Shown piece after piece: positions 33,643 through 44,383 of a DNA stretch of 64,000 nt. Numbering within the stretch: the first letter of the stretch is position 1; every line of letters starts with the position of its first letter. A program made the position numbers and the translations under genes. The notes beneath the pieces are model-generated. The model was not told the origin of the DNA and did no database searches. It saw only the letters and a list, made by a program, of their open reading frames with translations. The stretch comes from Candidatus Leptovillus affinis. Its GTDB lineage: Bacteria > Chloroflexota > Anaerolineae > Promineifilales > Promineifilaceae. The stretch lies in NCBI GenBank assembly GCA_016705235.1, contig JADIYP010000001.1, positions 124,001 to 188,000 of the forward strand. Reading direction: 5' to 3'.

Positions 33643-34467
33643 ATGACACACATCGATTACCTGGCAATTGGTCACATTAGCGCAGATATTTCCCCAACCG
33701 GGCCACAATTAGGCGGTACGGTTTCCTTTTCTGGGCGGCTGGCGCAGGCATTGGGCTGTGAAACGGCCGTACTCACCAGCAGCAGCGCCGATTTTTCCTG
33801 GCAGCGCCACCTGGAAGGCATCCATCTGCACACCATCGTGGCCAACCAAACAACCACTTTTGAAAATGTGTACACGGCCAACGGCCGTATCCAAACCCTG
33901 CACGCCCAGGCCGCGCCCATCCTGCCCGCCCACGTTCCCGCTGACTGGCAGCGCGCCGACATCGTTCACCTGGCCCCCATCGCCAACGAAATCGACCCGG
34001 CCGTCATTCGCCACTTCAGCAACAGCCTGGTAGGGCTGACGCCGCAAGGCTGGATGCGCCGCTGGGATAAGAACGGCCGTGTCTACCCCACCGACTGGCC
34101 CGAAGCGCGCGAAGTTCTTCCCCTGGCCGCGGCCGTCATCCTCAGCCACGAAGATTTGCGCGATGACAATCAGCTAGACCAGTTTCGCCAATGGTCGCGC
34201 CTGCTGGTCGTCACCAAAGGTTACGACGGCTGCACCATCTACTTTGAAGACGAAATTCGCCACCTGCCCACACGCCGCGCCCAAGAAATCAACGCCACCG
34301 GCGCGGGCGACATCTTTGCCGCCGCCTTTTTTATCCGCCTGCACCAGACCGGCGGCAACCCCTGGGAAGCAGGCCGCTTTGCCAACGACATTGCCGCCCG
34401 TTCCGTAGAACTGGATGGCATCGACGAAAAATTAAACGCCATCCAACAACTCATCAAAAACTCCTAG
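33643..34467 (+). CDS. PfkB-family carbohydrate kinase
   Basis: 274 residues. The N-terminal glycine motif LGGTVSFSGRLAQALG and the C-terminal ATP-site signature INATGAGDIFAAAFF (catalytic Asp in GAGD) mark the ribokinase/PfkB fold. It phosphorylates a sugar or nucleoside that cannot be named from sequence. The start is probably nearly leaderless: TAGAAT at 33628-33633 ends nine bases before the ATG. It precedes parA by 13 bases and is probably co-transcribed with parAB, an unusual partnership with no obvious metabolic logic. Confidence 0.88.
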   Translation: MTHIDYLAIGHISADISPTGPQLGGTVSFSGRLAQALGCETAVLTSSSADFSWQRHLEGIHLHTIVANQTTTFENVYTANGRIQTLHAQAAPILPAHVPADWQRADIVHLAPIANEIDPAVIRHFSNSLVGLTPQGWMRRWDKNGRVYPTDWPEAREVLPLAAAVILSHEDLRDDNQLDQFRQWSRLLVVTKGYDGCTIYFEDEIRHLPTRRAQEINATGAGDIFAAAFFIRLHQTGGNPWEAGRFANDIAARSVELDGIDEKLNAIQQLIKNS

Positions 34468-34480
34468 CCGAGAGCTATTT

Positions 34481-35266
34481 ATGACCAAGATTTATGCGAT
34501 TGTGAACCAAAAGGGTGGCGTAGGAAAAACCACCAGCGTCATCAACCTGTGCGCCTACCTGGCCGGCAGCGGCCGGCGCACGCTGCTGGTCGACATCGAC
34601 CCGCAAGCCAACGCCACATCCGGGTTAGGCGTAGATAAAACGGCCGTCCCCGTCTCCATTTATGAGCTGCTCTTAGAAGAGGCATCGGTCGACGCCGTGC
34701 GCATCAGTCTGCCGGAATTTAAGCTGGATATTGTGCCCTCCAGCCCTGGCCTGTCCGGCGCGGAAGTGGAACTGGTGAATGCGATTGGCCGCGAGTACCG
34801 GCTGCAAAAGGCGCTGGATGGGCTGAACGGCCGTTACGACTACATCCTCATCGACTGCCCGCCCAGCCTGAGCCTGCTCACCGTCAACGCCCTCACCGCT
34901 GCCCGCGACGGCGTGCTCATCCCCGTGCAGTGCGAATATCTGGCCCTGGAAGGTCTCTCGCAGCTCACCCAAACCATCGAACTGGTCCGCAAATATCTCA
35001 ACCCCGCCCTGTCCATTCGCGGCCTGATTATGACCATGTACGACAGCCGCACCAACCTGAGCCGACAGGTGGTGGAAGAGGTGCGCAACCACTTCCCCGG
35101 CAAAGTTTTTCGCACGATCGTGCCGCGCAATGTGCGCCTGAGCGAAGCGCCCAGCTTCGGGCAGCCCATCAACATTTACGCGCCCACTTCCCCCGGCGCG
35201 CTGGCCTACAAAGTCCTGACGTCCGAAATTCTAAAGGGCGACCAGGTAAAGGAAACAACGGCATGA
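34481..35266 (+). CDS. parA: Chromosome-partitioning ATPase ParA (Soj)
   Basis: 261 residues. The deviant Walker A motif KGGVGKTTSVINLCAYLA, the A' motif VDIDPQANATSGLG and Walker B LIDCPPSLSLLT identify a ParA/Soj ATPase. ATP-dependent dimers bind DNA non-specifically and drive segregation of ParB-parS complexes. The stop codon overlaps the parB start (ATGA at 35263-35266). A short plain N-terminus without an HTH indicates the chromosomal type. Confidence 0.97.
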   Translation: MTKIYAIVNQKGGVGKTTSVINLCAYLAGSGRRTLLVDIDPQANATSGLGVDKTAVPVSIYELLLEEASVDAVRISLPEFKLDIVPSSPGLSGAEVELVNAIGREYRLQKALDGLNGRYDYILIDCPPSLSLLTVNALTAARDGVLIPVQCEYLALEGLSQLTQTIELVRKYLNPALSIRGLIMTMYDSRTNLSRQVVEEVRNHFPGKVFRTIVPRNVRLSEAPSFGQPINIYAPTSPGALAYKVLTSEILKGDQVKETTA

Positions 35267-36120
35267 CCAAAAAACACGGACTGGGGCGCGGATTGGGCGC
35301 ACTGATACCCACGGCGGACACGGCCGTTTCCAACGACGACATCCGCCTGATTCCCGTCGCCGACATCTACCCCAATCCCCATCAACCCCGCACCACCTTC
35401 AACGACGAACAGTTGGCCGAATTGGCCGCTTCCATCACCGAACATGGTCTCATCCAGCCGCTCGTCGTCACCCAACAAGACGGCAAATTCATCCTCATCG
35501 CCGGTGAACGCCGCTGGCGCGCCTCACAGCTTGCCGGGCTAGAAAAACTCCCGGCGATCATTAAAGAAGCCACCCCCCAGGCCATGCTGGAACTGGCGAT
35601 CATCGAAAACATCCAGCGCGCCGACCTCAACGCTCTGGAAGAAGCCTTCGCCTACCAGCAGCTCATGGAAGGGTTTGGCCTGACTCAGGAAGAAGTGGCC
35701 AAACGAGTGGGCAAAGGGCGCTCCACCGTGGCCAACCTGCTGCGCCTGCTCACCCTGCCGCCCAACATCCAACAAGCTGTTAGCGACGGGCAAATTAGCG
35801 GGGCACACGGCCGTGCGCTCCTCCCCCTTCCCACGCCAGAAATGCAAACCAACGCCATGAAACAAATCATGAAGCTGGATCTAAGCGTGCGCCAAACCGA
35901 GCAGCACGTCAAAAACCTGCTGGCTGAGGAAAAACCGGCGCCCAAACCCAAGAAAAAACTCCCGCCGGAATTGGCCGACCTGCAAACCCAGTTTGAGCAT
36001 TCCCTGGGAACCCGCGTCACCATCAACAAAAAGCGCAAAGGCGGCCAGGTAGTCATCCACTACTACTCCGACGAAGAGCTGCAATCCATTTATGAAACCA
36101 TTGTTGGCGAGGAAGAATAA
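35263..36120 (+). CDS. parB: Chromosome-partitioning protein ParB (Spo0J)
   Basis: 285 residues. N-terminal KKHGLGRGLGALIP, then the CTPase/ParB box with VADIYPNPHQPR, LIQPLVVTQQDG, IAGERRWRASQLAGL and ENIQRADLNALEEA, and the HTH that reads parS (GLTQEEVAKRVGKGRSTVANLLRLL, quoted in part). The C-terminal dimerisation region is present (KRKGGQVVIHYYSDEEL). The start overlaps the parA stop. No parS-like site (TGTTTCACGTGAAACA) was seen in the window. Confidence 0.96.
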   Translation: MTKKHGLGRGLGALIPTADTAVSNDDIRLIPVADIYPNPHQPRTTFNDEQLAELAASITEHGLIQPLVVTQQDGKFILIAGERRWRASQLAGLEKLPAIIKEATPQAMLELAIIENIQRADLNALEEAFAYQQLMEGFGLTQEEVAKRVGKGRSTVANLLRLLTLPPNIQQAVSDGQISGAHGRALLPLPTPEMQTNAMKQIMKLDLSVRQTEQHVKNLLAEEKPAPKPKKKLPPELADLQTQFEHSLGTRVTINKKRKGGQVVIHYYSDEELQSIYETIVGEEE

Positions 36121-36220
36121 GCGCTGCATGACACAACGCCTTCGCTTTGTCTTCATCGCCGCATACCTGATGTACAATAAAATTTTTATGCCCACCTGAA
36201 AATAGGCTCACTCCATCCTT

Positions 36221-37417
36221 ATGAATAACACGCAACTGATCCAAGAAAAACTTGCCCAGGCTACCGCCATTCTCGATGAACTAAACGTGGACGCCTGGCT
36301 GACATTTGTCCGCGAAACCAGCCTCCAGCCCGATCCGGCGCTGGAACTCATTGCCGATATTGACGTGACCTGGAAAACAGCCTTCATCGTCAGCCGTTCT
36401 GGCCGCCATGTGTGCATTATCGGCCACTTCGACGCCGAAAACGCGCGCAATCTGGGCCTTTACCAAGTCATCGACTACCACCAGGGCATCAGCCAGCCGC
36501 TGCGCGAGGCGCTGGCAAAATTGGACCCGGCGCAGATCGCCATCAACTATTCCGAAAACGACGTGGCCGCCGATGGCTTGAGCCTGGGCATGTACCGCTC
36601 TTTGCAGGTCATGCTTGCCGGCACGCCCTACGCCGACCGCCTGATTTCGGCCGAAAAAATCATTGCCGCCCTGCGCGGCCGCAAGAGCCAGGCAGAAATT
36701 GAGCGGGTACGGCAGGCGGTAGCCACCACGGAAACGTTGTTCGATGAAGTGGAAGAGTTTGTCCGACCGGGGATGACACAGCGGGAAATTGCGGAATTTG
36801 TACACGGCCGTATCGATTCCCTGGGTCTTGGTTACGCCTGGCCCAAACCGTTCAACCCCATCGTCACCTGCGGGCCAGAATCCGCCTCCGGGCACGCCGC
36901 GCCGGGCGATGTGGCTCTGCAAAAAGGCCACACCCTGCACATGGACCTGGGCGTGAGGCAAAACGATTACTGCTCAGACATCCAGCGCATGTGGTACGTG
37001 CTGGACGATGGCGAAACGGCCGCGCCGCCGGAAGTGCAGCGCGCCTTCGAGGTCGTCCTGGGAGCCATCAAAGCCGGCGAAGCTGCCCTGCGCCCCGGCG
37101 TCCCCGGCTGGCAGGTGGACGCCGCCGCCCGCGCCCACATCGTCGAGAACGGCTACCCGGAATACATGCACGCTTTTGGCCACCTGCTGGGGCGCGTCGC
37201 CCACGATGGCGCCACGGTGTTGGGGCCACGTTGGGAACGGTATGCCGGTATTTGTGATCTGCCGGTAGAAGTGGGCAACATATTCACCCTGGAACTGCAC
37301 GTGATCGTGCCGGAGCGGGGGATGATGAGTCTGGAAGAAGATGTGCTGGTAACAGCTGACGGCGTCGAATATCTGAGCGAGCCACAAACGTCGTTGCGGT
37401 ACATTCAGGGCTATTAG
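36221..37417 (+). CDS. M24-family (Xaa-Pro dipeptidase-like) peptidase
   Basis: 398 residues. The pita-bread domain is intact: metal ligands are in HMDLGVRQNDYCSDIQR (two Asp), HAFGHLLGRVAHDG (His), VGNIFTLELHV (Glu) and MSLEEDVLVT (Glu). The N-terminal half is the creatinase-like domain. M24B members cleave X-Pro bonds, but several have other substrates, so aminopeptidase P, prolidase or a related hydrolase are all possible. It is followed by an AGACCCT-type palindromic element. Confidence 0.9.
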   Translation: MNNTQLIQEKLAQATAILDELNVDAWLTFVRETSLQPDPALELIADIDVTWKTAFIVSRSGRHVCIIGHFDAENARNLGLYQVIDYHQGISQPLREALAKLDPAQIAINYSENDVAADGLSLGMYRSLQVMLAGTPYADRLISAEKIIAALRGRKSQAEIERVRQAVATTETLFDEVEEFVRPGMTQREIAEFVHGRIDSLGLGYAWPKPFNPIVTCGPESASGHAAPGDVALQKGHTLHMDLGVRQNDYCSDIQRMWYVLDDGETAAPPEVQRAFEVVLGAIKAGEAALRPGVPGWQVDAAARAHIVENGYPEYMHAFGHLLGRVAHDGATVLGPRWERYAGICDLPVEVGNIFTLELHVIVPERGMMSLEEDVLVTADGVEYLSEPQTSLRYIQGY

Positions 37418-37475
37418 ACCCTCAGGGTTAGCCCGTGAAAGGTTAGACCTCTTGGAAATCAAACCCTTGCGGTCT
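37416..37475. repeat. Degenerate palindromic element (AGACCCTCAGGGTTA type)
   Basis: AGACCCTCAGGGTTA (37416) and AAACCCTTGCGGTCT (ending 37475) are decayed versions of the AGACCCY terminal repeats. It fills the gap between the M24 peptidase gene and the next gene. Confidence 0.75.
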
Positions 37476-37498
37476 TACCAATCAGGAAGAAACAAATC

Positions 37499-38170
37499 AT
37501 GTGGTTGTTACAAGAAAAACCCAGTTGGAAAAATCCGTTTTATACCCGTAACGAAGAAATCGCCAACAGCATCACGCATGGCATTGGCGCGGCTTTAAGC
37601 GTCGCCGGCCTCGTTGTGCTTGTGGTTTTGGCTGTGGTTTACGGCGACATCTGGCGCATTATCAGTTTTAGCATTTACGGCAGCAGCCTGCTTTTGCTCT
37701 ATCTGGCTTCGACGCTTTATCACAGCCTGCAAAGTCCGCGCGCCAAAGCCGCGCTGCGCAAGTTTGATCACGCCTCTATTTATGTACTCATAGCCGGAAC
37801 ATATACGCCTTTTTTGTTGGTGAGTTTGCGCGGCACGGCCGTTGGCTGGACCTTTTTTGCGCTGGTCTGGGGTATGGCTGCGGCCGGCATCGTCTGGAAA
37901 ATGTTCTTTCTGGGCAAATTGGAGATCATCGCCACCATCATCTACGTCCTCATGGGCTGGATGTGCGTCCTGGTCTTTAAACAAATGATGGCCGCCATTC
38001 CGCCAACTGGCGTTTTCATGCTGGTGGCGGGCGGGGTGGTGTATACGCTGGGCGTCATCTTCTACGCCTGGGAAAAATTACCCTATAACCACGCCATCTG
38101 GCATCTGTTTGTGCTGGGCGGCAGTATTTGCCACTTTTTCTCTATCATTACCTTGCTCCAACCGCATTAA
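37499..38170 (+). CDS. Haemolysin-III/PAQR-family membrane protein
   Basis: 223 residues with seven predicted membrane helices. Family signatures: the N-terminal ITHGIGAALSVAGL, STLYHSLQSPRAKAALRKFDHASIY (quoted in parts: STLYHSL, FDHASIY), GTYTPF and the C-terminal HAIWHLFVLGGSICHFF, containing conserved His residues that bind zinc in PAQR proteins. Despite the name, members act in membrane homeostasis rather than as toxins. The start follows GGAAGAAAC. Confidence 0.92.
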   Translation: MWLLQEKPSWKNPFYTRNEEIANSITHGIGAALSVAGLVVLVVLAVVYGDIWRIISFSIYGSSLLLLYLASTLYHSLQSPRAKAALRKFDHASIYVLIAGTYTPFLLVSLRGTAVGWTFFALVWGMAAAGIVWKMFFLGKLEIIATIIYVLMGWMCVLVFKQMMAAIPPTGVFMLVAGGVVYTLGVIFYAWEKLPYNHAIWHLFVLGGSICHFFSIITLLQPH

Positions 38171-38194
38171 CGCGGTAAATCGGGTGGTTGTGTC

Positions 38195-38881
38195 ATGCAG
38201 GCCATTCTGGTTGTTTCAAATCCTGACGAACGCGATATTCTGAGTTTTGTGCTGAAACATGCCGGGCTGTCGGTGGCCAACGGCCGTGATCTGCATGCCA
38301 TCGCCGTCAAATGGTTAGAACACCCGGCCGATCTTGTTTTGGTGGCAGTGAAAGACGGCCGTCAACTACCAAACGACCTCCTCGAACTGCGCAACGTCAC
38401 CCAAATCCCCTGCCTGGTCATTGTCGAAAACCCCTCCGAAGACGAACTCTGCCAGCTGCTTCACGCCGGCGCCGATTTGGTCCTCTCCCGCCCCGTCGCC
38501 CCGCGCGTCCTCCACGAATACATCCTCGCGCTCCTGCGGCGCACACGCACCATCCCCACCTTCGTCTTGCCACAGCTAGACGTTAACGAAGTCAAGCTAG
38601 ACCCCGACACACGCACCGTCACCATCCTCGGCCAAAAACCACGCCGCCTGACCCAACTGGAATTCCGCCTGCTCTACATCCTCATGGTCAACCGCGAACA
38701 AGTTGTGCCCGTAGATTTGATCGTCGAGCGCGTGTGGGGCTACACCGGCCAGGGCAGCCGCGAACTGGTGCGCGGACTGATCAGCCGCCTGCGGCGCAAG
38801 ATGGAACCAGACAGTTCAACACCTCAATTCATCCAAAATGTACCCGGTGTCGGCTACCGATTTACCCTGGAGAACGCCTGA
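38195..38881 (+). CDS. OmpR-type response regulator with a degenerate receiver
   Basis: 228 residues. The C-terminal winged helix is normal (RRLTQLEFRLLYILMVNREQVVPVDLIVERVWG quoted in parts: LTQLEFRLLYIL, VDLIVERVWGY, ELVRGLISRLRRKM, FIQNVPGVGYRF). The N-terminal receiver keeps the fold (ILVVSNPDERDILSFVL, LLHAGADLVLSRPV), but the phospho-acceptor position reads LVLVAVKDG, with Ala where Asp is expected, and the acidic pair at the N-terminus is replaced by SN. The SRP tripeptide stands where the conserved KP motif is expected. Phosphorylation-independent regulation (pseudo-receiver) is therefore inferred. No partner kinase is adjacent. Confidence 0.9.
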   Translation: MQAILVVSNPDERDILSFVLKHAGLSVANGRDLHAIAVKWLEHPADLVLVAVKDGRQLPNDLLELRNVTQIPCLVIVENPSEDELCQLLHAGADLVLSRPVAPRVLHEYILALLRRTRTIPTFVLPQLDVNEVKLDPDTRTVTILGQKPRRLTQLEFRLLYILMVNREQVVPVDLIVERVWGYTGQGSRELVRGLISRLRRKMEPDSSTPQFIQNVPGVGYRFTLENA

Positions 38882-39060
38882 AAGCCGTTTTGGCACACAA
38901 TTGAAACATTTTCGCCTGTATTTGTACGGATTTTAAACACGTATGCCCCAAACTTTCGCACACGAATCTTGTATTTTGGCCGAATATGTAAGTACGCTGC
39001 TCCTAAAATCGACACCCAAAATCAACGGAGCAGACGAGTTGTTAGTGTGAGGTTGAAAGG

Positions 39061-39306
39061 ATGACCGTAAAGAAAGAATTTAGTTACTGTCCTGAATGCG
39101 ACTCCCGGGTAAGATTGCGCACCCCAAGACTGGGCCAGCGGATTCAATGCCGGGAATGTGGGACCGCTTTGGAGGTTGTCGATCTGACACCGTTGGAACT
39201 CGACTGGGCGTTTGAAGATCTCTCTTACGAGGAAGAACCACGCCACACCCGTACCCGAAGCCCCCAAAACAGCTACGAGGATTTCCCCGCCGCCTACGAC
39301 GATTAA
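39061..39306 (+). CDS. LysW-like zinc-ribbon protein without the C-terminal EDWGE tail
   Basis: 81 residues. Two CPEC/CREC knuckles (SYCPECDSRVRL and IQCRECGTALEVVDLTPLELDW) match the LysW/ArgW carrier-protein ribbon closely, including LEVVDLTPLEL. LysW carries amino-adipate or glutamate on its terminal Glu, but here the acidic end is replaced by EEEPRHTRTRSPQNSYED, so the carrier function is doubtful. No LysX, LysZ or LysY gene is nearby. A terminator follows. Confidence 0.75.
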   Translation: MTVKKEFSYCPECDSRVRLRTPRLGQRIQCRECGTALEVVDLTPLELDWAFEDLSYEEEPRHTRTRSPQNSYEDFPAAYDD

Positions 39307-39384
39307 ACCCACCTGACAATTCCTATTTGTTCTGCCGATAACCCCGGTTATTGGTTTCACAAACTACCGTTTATAAATTTTCGG

Positions 39385-39410
39385 GGGCAACCAATCAGGT
39401 TGCCCTTTTT
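39385..39410 (+). terminator. Intrinsic terminator after the zinc-ribbon gene
   Basis: GGGCAACC (39385-39392) / GGTTGCCC (39398-39405) with a five-base loop and TTTTT. It lies in the roughly 300-base gap 39307-39607. The rest of that gap holds one ACGGCCGT copy at about 39425, an AT-rich stretch and the AAGGAG ribosome site of the next gene. Confidence 0.85.
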
Positions 39411-39607
39411 ACTGCGGTTGGGTCACGGCCGTTTCCTCCCCCATCGCCCCTGCCCTGATAAATTGATGAGCAAAGCCTGTCACAAAGCGTGCCAGTATGG
39501 TGTTTAAGGGGTGAACGATCTAAAATCTAAATAAGACGTTCACAAACACACCCTCCAAACAAAGTAACCAAAGAAATGCATTTTAAGCGTCACATAAGGA
39601 GTCACCC

Positions 39608-40741
39608 ATGCAAAACAAAAAACTATTGATCGGTTCTATCGTCTTACTATTGCTGGCCAGCCTGGGCCTGGCCGCCTTTGCCATGCAGCCCACCGCCGAA
39701 GACCTGCTGGTGCAAGCCATGGAAACCATGCAAACCGTTACCGATGGGCACACCGTGGCCACGTTTAACGTAAACACGCCAGATATGAGCGCCAGCGGGA
39801 CTGTGGAAATGTGGGCCAAACTGGCCGTAGGACCCAACGGTGAACCCGCCTTCCGCGCCGAAGTGCTGGAGGCAACCGAAAGCGCGATGGTGGGGACAAC
39901 GGCCGTTACCGATGGCTACAACTTCTGGCTGTGGAATCCACAAGAAAACAAAGTCCTCGTCGGTAATGCCGACGAAGCCGCCGCCTACATCGCCGAACAA
40001 ATGGCCGACCAACAATTCGAGGCCGATCCCAACTTCAACCACGACGAAATGGACCATCCCGAAACCCCGGAAGAAGCCGTCGCCAAACTGCTGGAATACT
40101 TCACCGCCGAACGCATCACCGATGCCCAAATCGGCAGCAGCAACGCCCACGGCCTGCGCCTGATCCCCATCCCGGAACAAATGCCCGATGAGGTCCGCGC
40201 CGCCGGTGGTTTCCTGAAGGTTTACGTGCGCCCTGAAGACGGCGCGCCGCTGTCGGTAGAATACGCCGAAGGCGCGATGGGTTCCGGCAGCGCCACGGCC
40301 ACAACCCTGGAACTCAACCAGGGCGTTGATGACAGCCTCTTCACCTTTGTCATTCCCGAAGGCGCAGAAGTGGTTCGCCTGGCCGACCTGAAACCGCAAG
40401 AATTAACGGCCGAACAAACCGCCAATCTGGACGCCCTTTCACCAACCACGCTGCCCGCCGATGCCACTTTTGTCAGCGCGACAGAAATACGCGGGGCCGT
40501 TGTGCAGCGCTACACGCGCGCCGATGGCGGCTTTACGGTGGCTCAAGGCCCGGCAACGGCCGTGCCCGAACGTGACCAAACTGGCGAAACCGTGAGCGTG
40601 CGCGGCGTAGATGGAACCCTCTACCGCGATGAAAACGGCGCGCAAAGCTTGCTCACCTGGACCGATGGCGACGTCACCTACTGGATTGGCGGCGACCTGA
40701 CCCCGGCCGAAGCGCTCGCTTTAGCCGAATCGCTGCAATAG
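39608..40741 (+). CDS. LolA-like/anti-sigma-type secreted protein
   Basis: 377 residues. A signal peptide or membrane anchor (LLIGSIVLLLLASLGLAAFA) is followed by an N-terminal domain of the LolA/MucB-like fold (AEDLLVQAMETMQTVTDGH, GYNFWLWNPQENKVLVGNADE quoted in parts), with RLADLKPQELTAEQTANL in the middle. A second domain follows it (VSVRGVDGTLYRDENGAQSLLTWTDG quoted in parts). Such proteins in this phylum often act with ECF sigma factors or as lipid-binding carriers. No sigma factor is adjacent. The AAGGAG site and start are strong. Three 66-bp tandem repeats follow. Confidence 0.8.
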   Translation: MQNKKLLIGSIVLLLLASLGLAAFAMQPTAEDLLVQAMETMQTVTDGHTVATFNVNTPDMSASGTVEMWAKLAVGPNGEPAFRAEVLEATESAMVGTTAVTDGYNFWLWNPQENKVLVGNADEAAAYIAEQMADQQFEADPNFNHDEMDHPETPEEAVAKLLEYFTAERITDAQIGSSNAHGLRLIPIPEQMPDEVRAAGGFLKVYVRPEDGAPLSVEYAEGAMGSGSATATTLELNQGVDDSLFTFVIPEGAEVVRLADLKPQELTAEQTANLDALSPTTLPADATFVSATEIRGAVVQRYTRADGGFTVAQGPATAVPERDQTGETVSVRGVDGTLYRDENGAQSLLTWTDGDVTYWIGGDLTPAEALALAESLQ

Positions 40742-40754
40742 ACTGACTAACCAA

Positions 40755-40952
40755 AGACCCTAAGGGTTTGGCCTCGAGAAATTCGACTTGCGCTCGTCAA
40801 ACCCTTAGGGTCTCTTGAGCAGACCCTAAGGGTTTAGCCTCGAAAAATTCGACTTGCGCTCGTCAAACCCTTAGGGTCTCTTGAGCAGACCCTAAGGGTT
40901 TGGCTTCGAGAAATTCGACTTGCGCTCGTCAAACCCTTAGGGTCTCTTGAGT
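40755..40952. repeat. Three tandem 66-bp palindromic units
   Basis: Units 40755-40820, 40821-40886 and 40887-40952 are each 66 bases and nearly identical. Each begins AGACCCTAAGGGTTT and contains the perfect inverse AAACCCTTAGGGTCT followed by a short CTTGAGC spacer. The centre CTCGARAAATTCGACTTG also pairs internally (TCGAG/TTCGA). It occupies the gap between the LolA-like gene and the ABC transporter gene. Confidence 0.97.
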
Positions 40953-41003
40953 AGATACAATGTAGCTTGGAGATAGGACCAAGCTCCAAACTCTTTCAAC
41001 TCC

Positions 41004-43043
<2,040 letters not shown>

Positions 43044-43054
43044 ACCACACCCAT

Positions 43055-43100
43055 ATCCGCCACCCGTCGCACTGGCATCTTCGGCGGGTGGCGGATTTTC
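43055..43100 (+). terminator. Intrinsic terminator after the ABC transporter
   Basis: ATCCGCCACCCG (43055-43066) and CGGGTGGCGGAT (43085-43096) form a 12-bp stem followed by TTTTCTC, 11 bases after the transporter stop codon. Confidence 0.85.
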
Positions 43101-43302
43101 TCTGCCAGGATGAACAGAAACTGAACGGCCGTTAGCCCCTCATTTGCCAATTCTCCTGCCCGTGTTACAGTAACATGATTAACTTGCTTTGGCCGCAAAA
43201 ATGACCTTGCTTTCCCCGGCAGCGCTGCGGCCATGAAGCATCCGCCCCCCTGTATATCAGAACAGGCCTTGCATAAAACGAGTATGGAGAAAAATTAGCG
43301 TT

Positions 43303-44343
43303 ATGTACGTTTCCCAAACAGAATCACCCGGACAATTGAATTGGAAGAGCATGGTACGGCCGTTTCAAAACGCCGACACCAAAAAAAGTATGTGGCAAGT
43401 TCTTAACACCTTCGCGCCATTTTTTGTATTGTGGCTGGCGATGTATTACAGCCTGCGGGTTGGGTACTGGCTAACCTTGTTGCTGGCCTTACCCACAGCC
43501 GGGCTAATGGTGCGTATGTTCATCATTCAGCACGACTGCGGGCATGGCTCATTCTTCAAATCACGCAAACTCAACGACTCTCTGGGAAACGTTTGCAGCC
43601 TGTTCACCCTGACCCCCTTTTACCAATGGCGCAAAAGCCATGCTGTCCATCACGCCACCTCCGGCAATCTGGCCCGGCGCGACGTTCACGATGTGTACAC
43701 CATGACAGTAAAGGAATATAACGCTTCCCCGCTGAAAACTCGGCTGCGATACCGGCTGTATCGCAACCCGATCACCCTGTTTTTAATATTGCCGTTGACG
43801 CTTTTTTTGGTGCTTTATCGCTTCCCCGGACCGCTCTCGCGCCGCAAGGAGCGTATCAATGTGTTGTTAAACGATCTGGCGCTGGTGCTGCTGGTGCTGG
43901 TGATAAGTTTGATCATTGGATTTCGGCCGTTCCTGATGGTTCATTTGCCGCTGTTGTTCATCGCTTCCACCGTGGGAACATGGCTCTTTTTCGTCCAGCA
44001 CCAATTCGAGGACACCTATTGGGCCGGCGGTGAAGAGTGGGATTATGCCACGGCCGCCTTACAAGGCAGTTCATTTTATAAGCTGCCCAAAGTTCTGCAA
44101 TGGTTCACCGGCAACATTGGCTTCCACCACATTCACCATCTCAGCCCGAAGATTCCCAATTACCAACTGGAAGCGTGCCACAAACAAAACCCGGAATTGC
44201 AGCAAGTATCTACCCTAACGCTTTCGTCTAGTTTGCGAACAACCTTTCTAAGTTTGTGGGATGAAGACAGAAAGAAACTGGTGAGTTTTCGCACGGCGCG
44301 ACGCTTATCGGCCGCAGAAAGCGGGGTGGGGCGTAAACCCTAA
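43303..44343 (+). CDS. Fatty acid desaturase, membrane type
   Basis: 346 residues with four or more membrane helices. The three His boxes of acyl-lipid desaturases are present: QHDCGHGSFF, KSHAVHHATSG and GFHHIHHLSPKIPNY. The di-iron enzyme introduces a double bond into a fatty acyl chain, using a ferredoxin or cytochrome b5 as donor. DesA/FAD2-type omega-6 or delta-12 activity is typical of this His-box spacing but not proven. The last residues (GRKP) and the stop codon are contributed by the palindromic element at 44335. The start follows GGAGAA. Confidence 0.92.
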   Translation: MYVSQTESPGQLNWKSMVRPFQNADTKKSMWQVLNTFAPFFVLWLAMYYSLRVGYWLTLLLALPTAGLMVRMFIIQHDCGHGSFFKSRKLNDSLGNVCSLFTLTPFYQWRKSHAVHHATSGNLARRDVHDVYTMTVKEYNASPLKTRLRYRLYRNPITLFLILPLTLFLVLYRFPGPLSRRKERINVLLNDLALVLLVLVISLIIGFRPFLMVHLPLLFIASTVGTWLFFVQHQFEDTYWAGGEEWDYATAALQGSSFYKLPKVLQWFTGNIGFHHIHHLSPKIPNYQLEACHKQNPELQQVSTLTLSSSLRTTFLSLWDEDRKKLVSFRTARRLSAAESGVGRKP

Positions 44344-44367
44344 GGGTTTTTTAAACTCTTAGGGTTT
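44335..44367. repeat. Short palindromic element at the desaturase stop codon
   Basis: AAACCCTAAGGGTTTT and AAACTCTTAGGGTTT form near-perfect inverted arms. The desaturase stop codon lies inside the left arm. A 33-bp form of the AGACCCY family, like 53820-53852 and 16329-16361. Confidence 0.85.
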
Positions 44368-44383
44368 ACTACAATTTGTACCC

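Noticed and set aside
33440..36220. parS sites near parAB
   Set aside because: No sequence close to the consensus TGTTTCACGTGAAACA was found.
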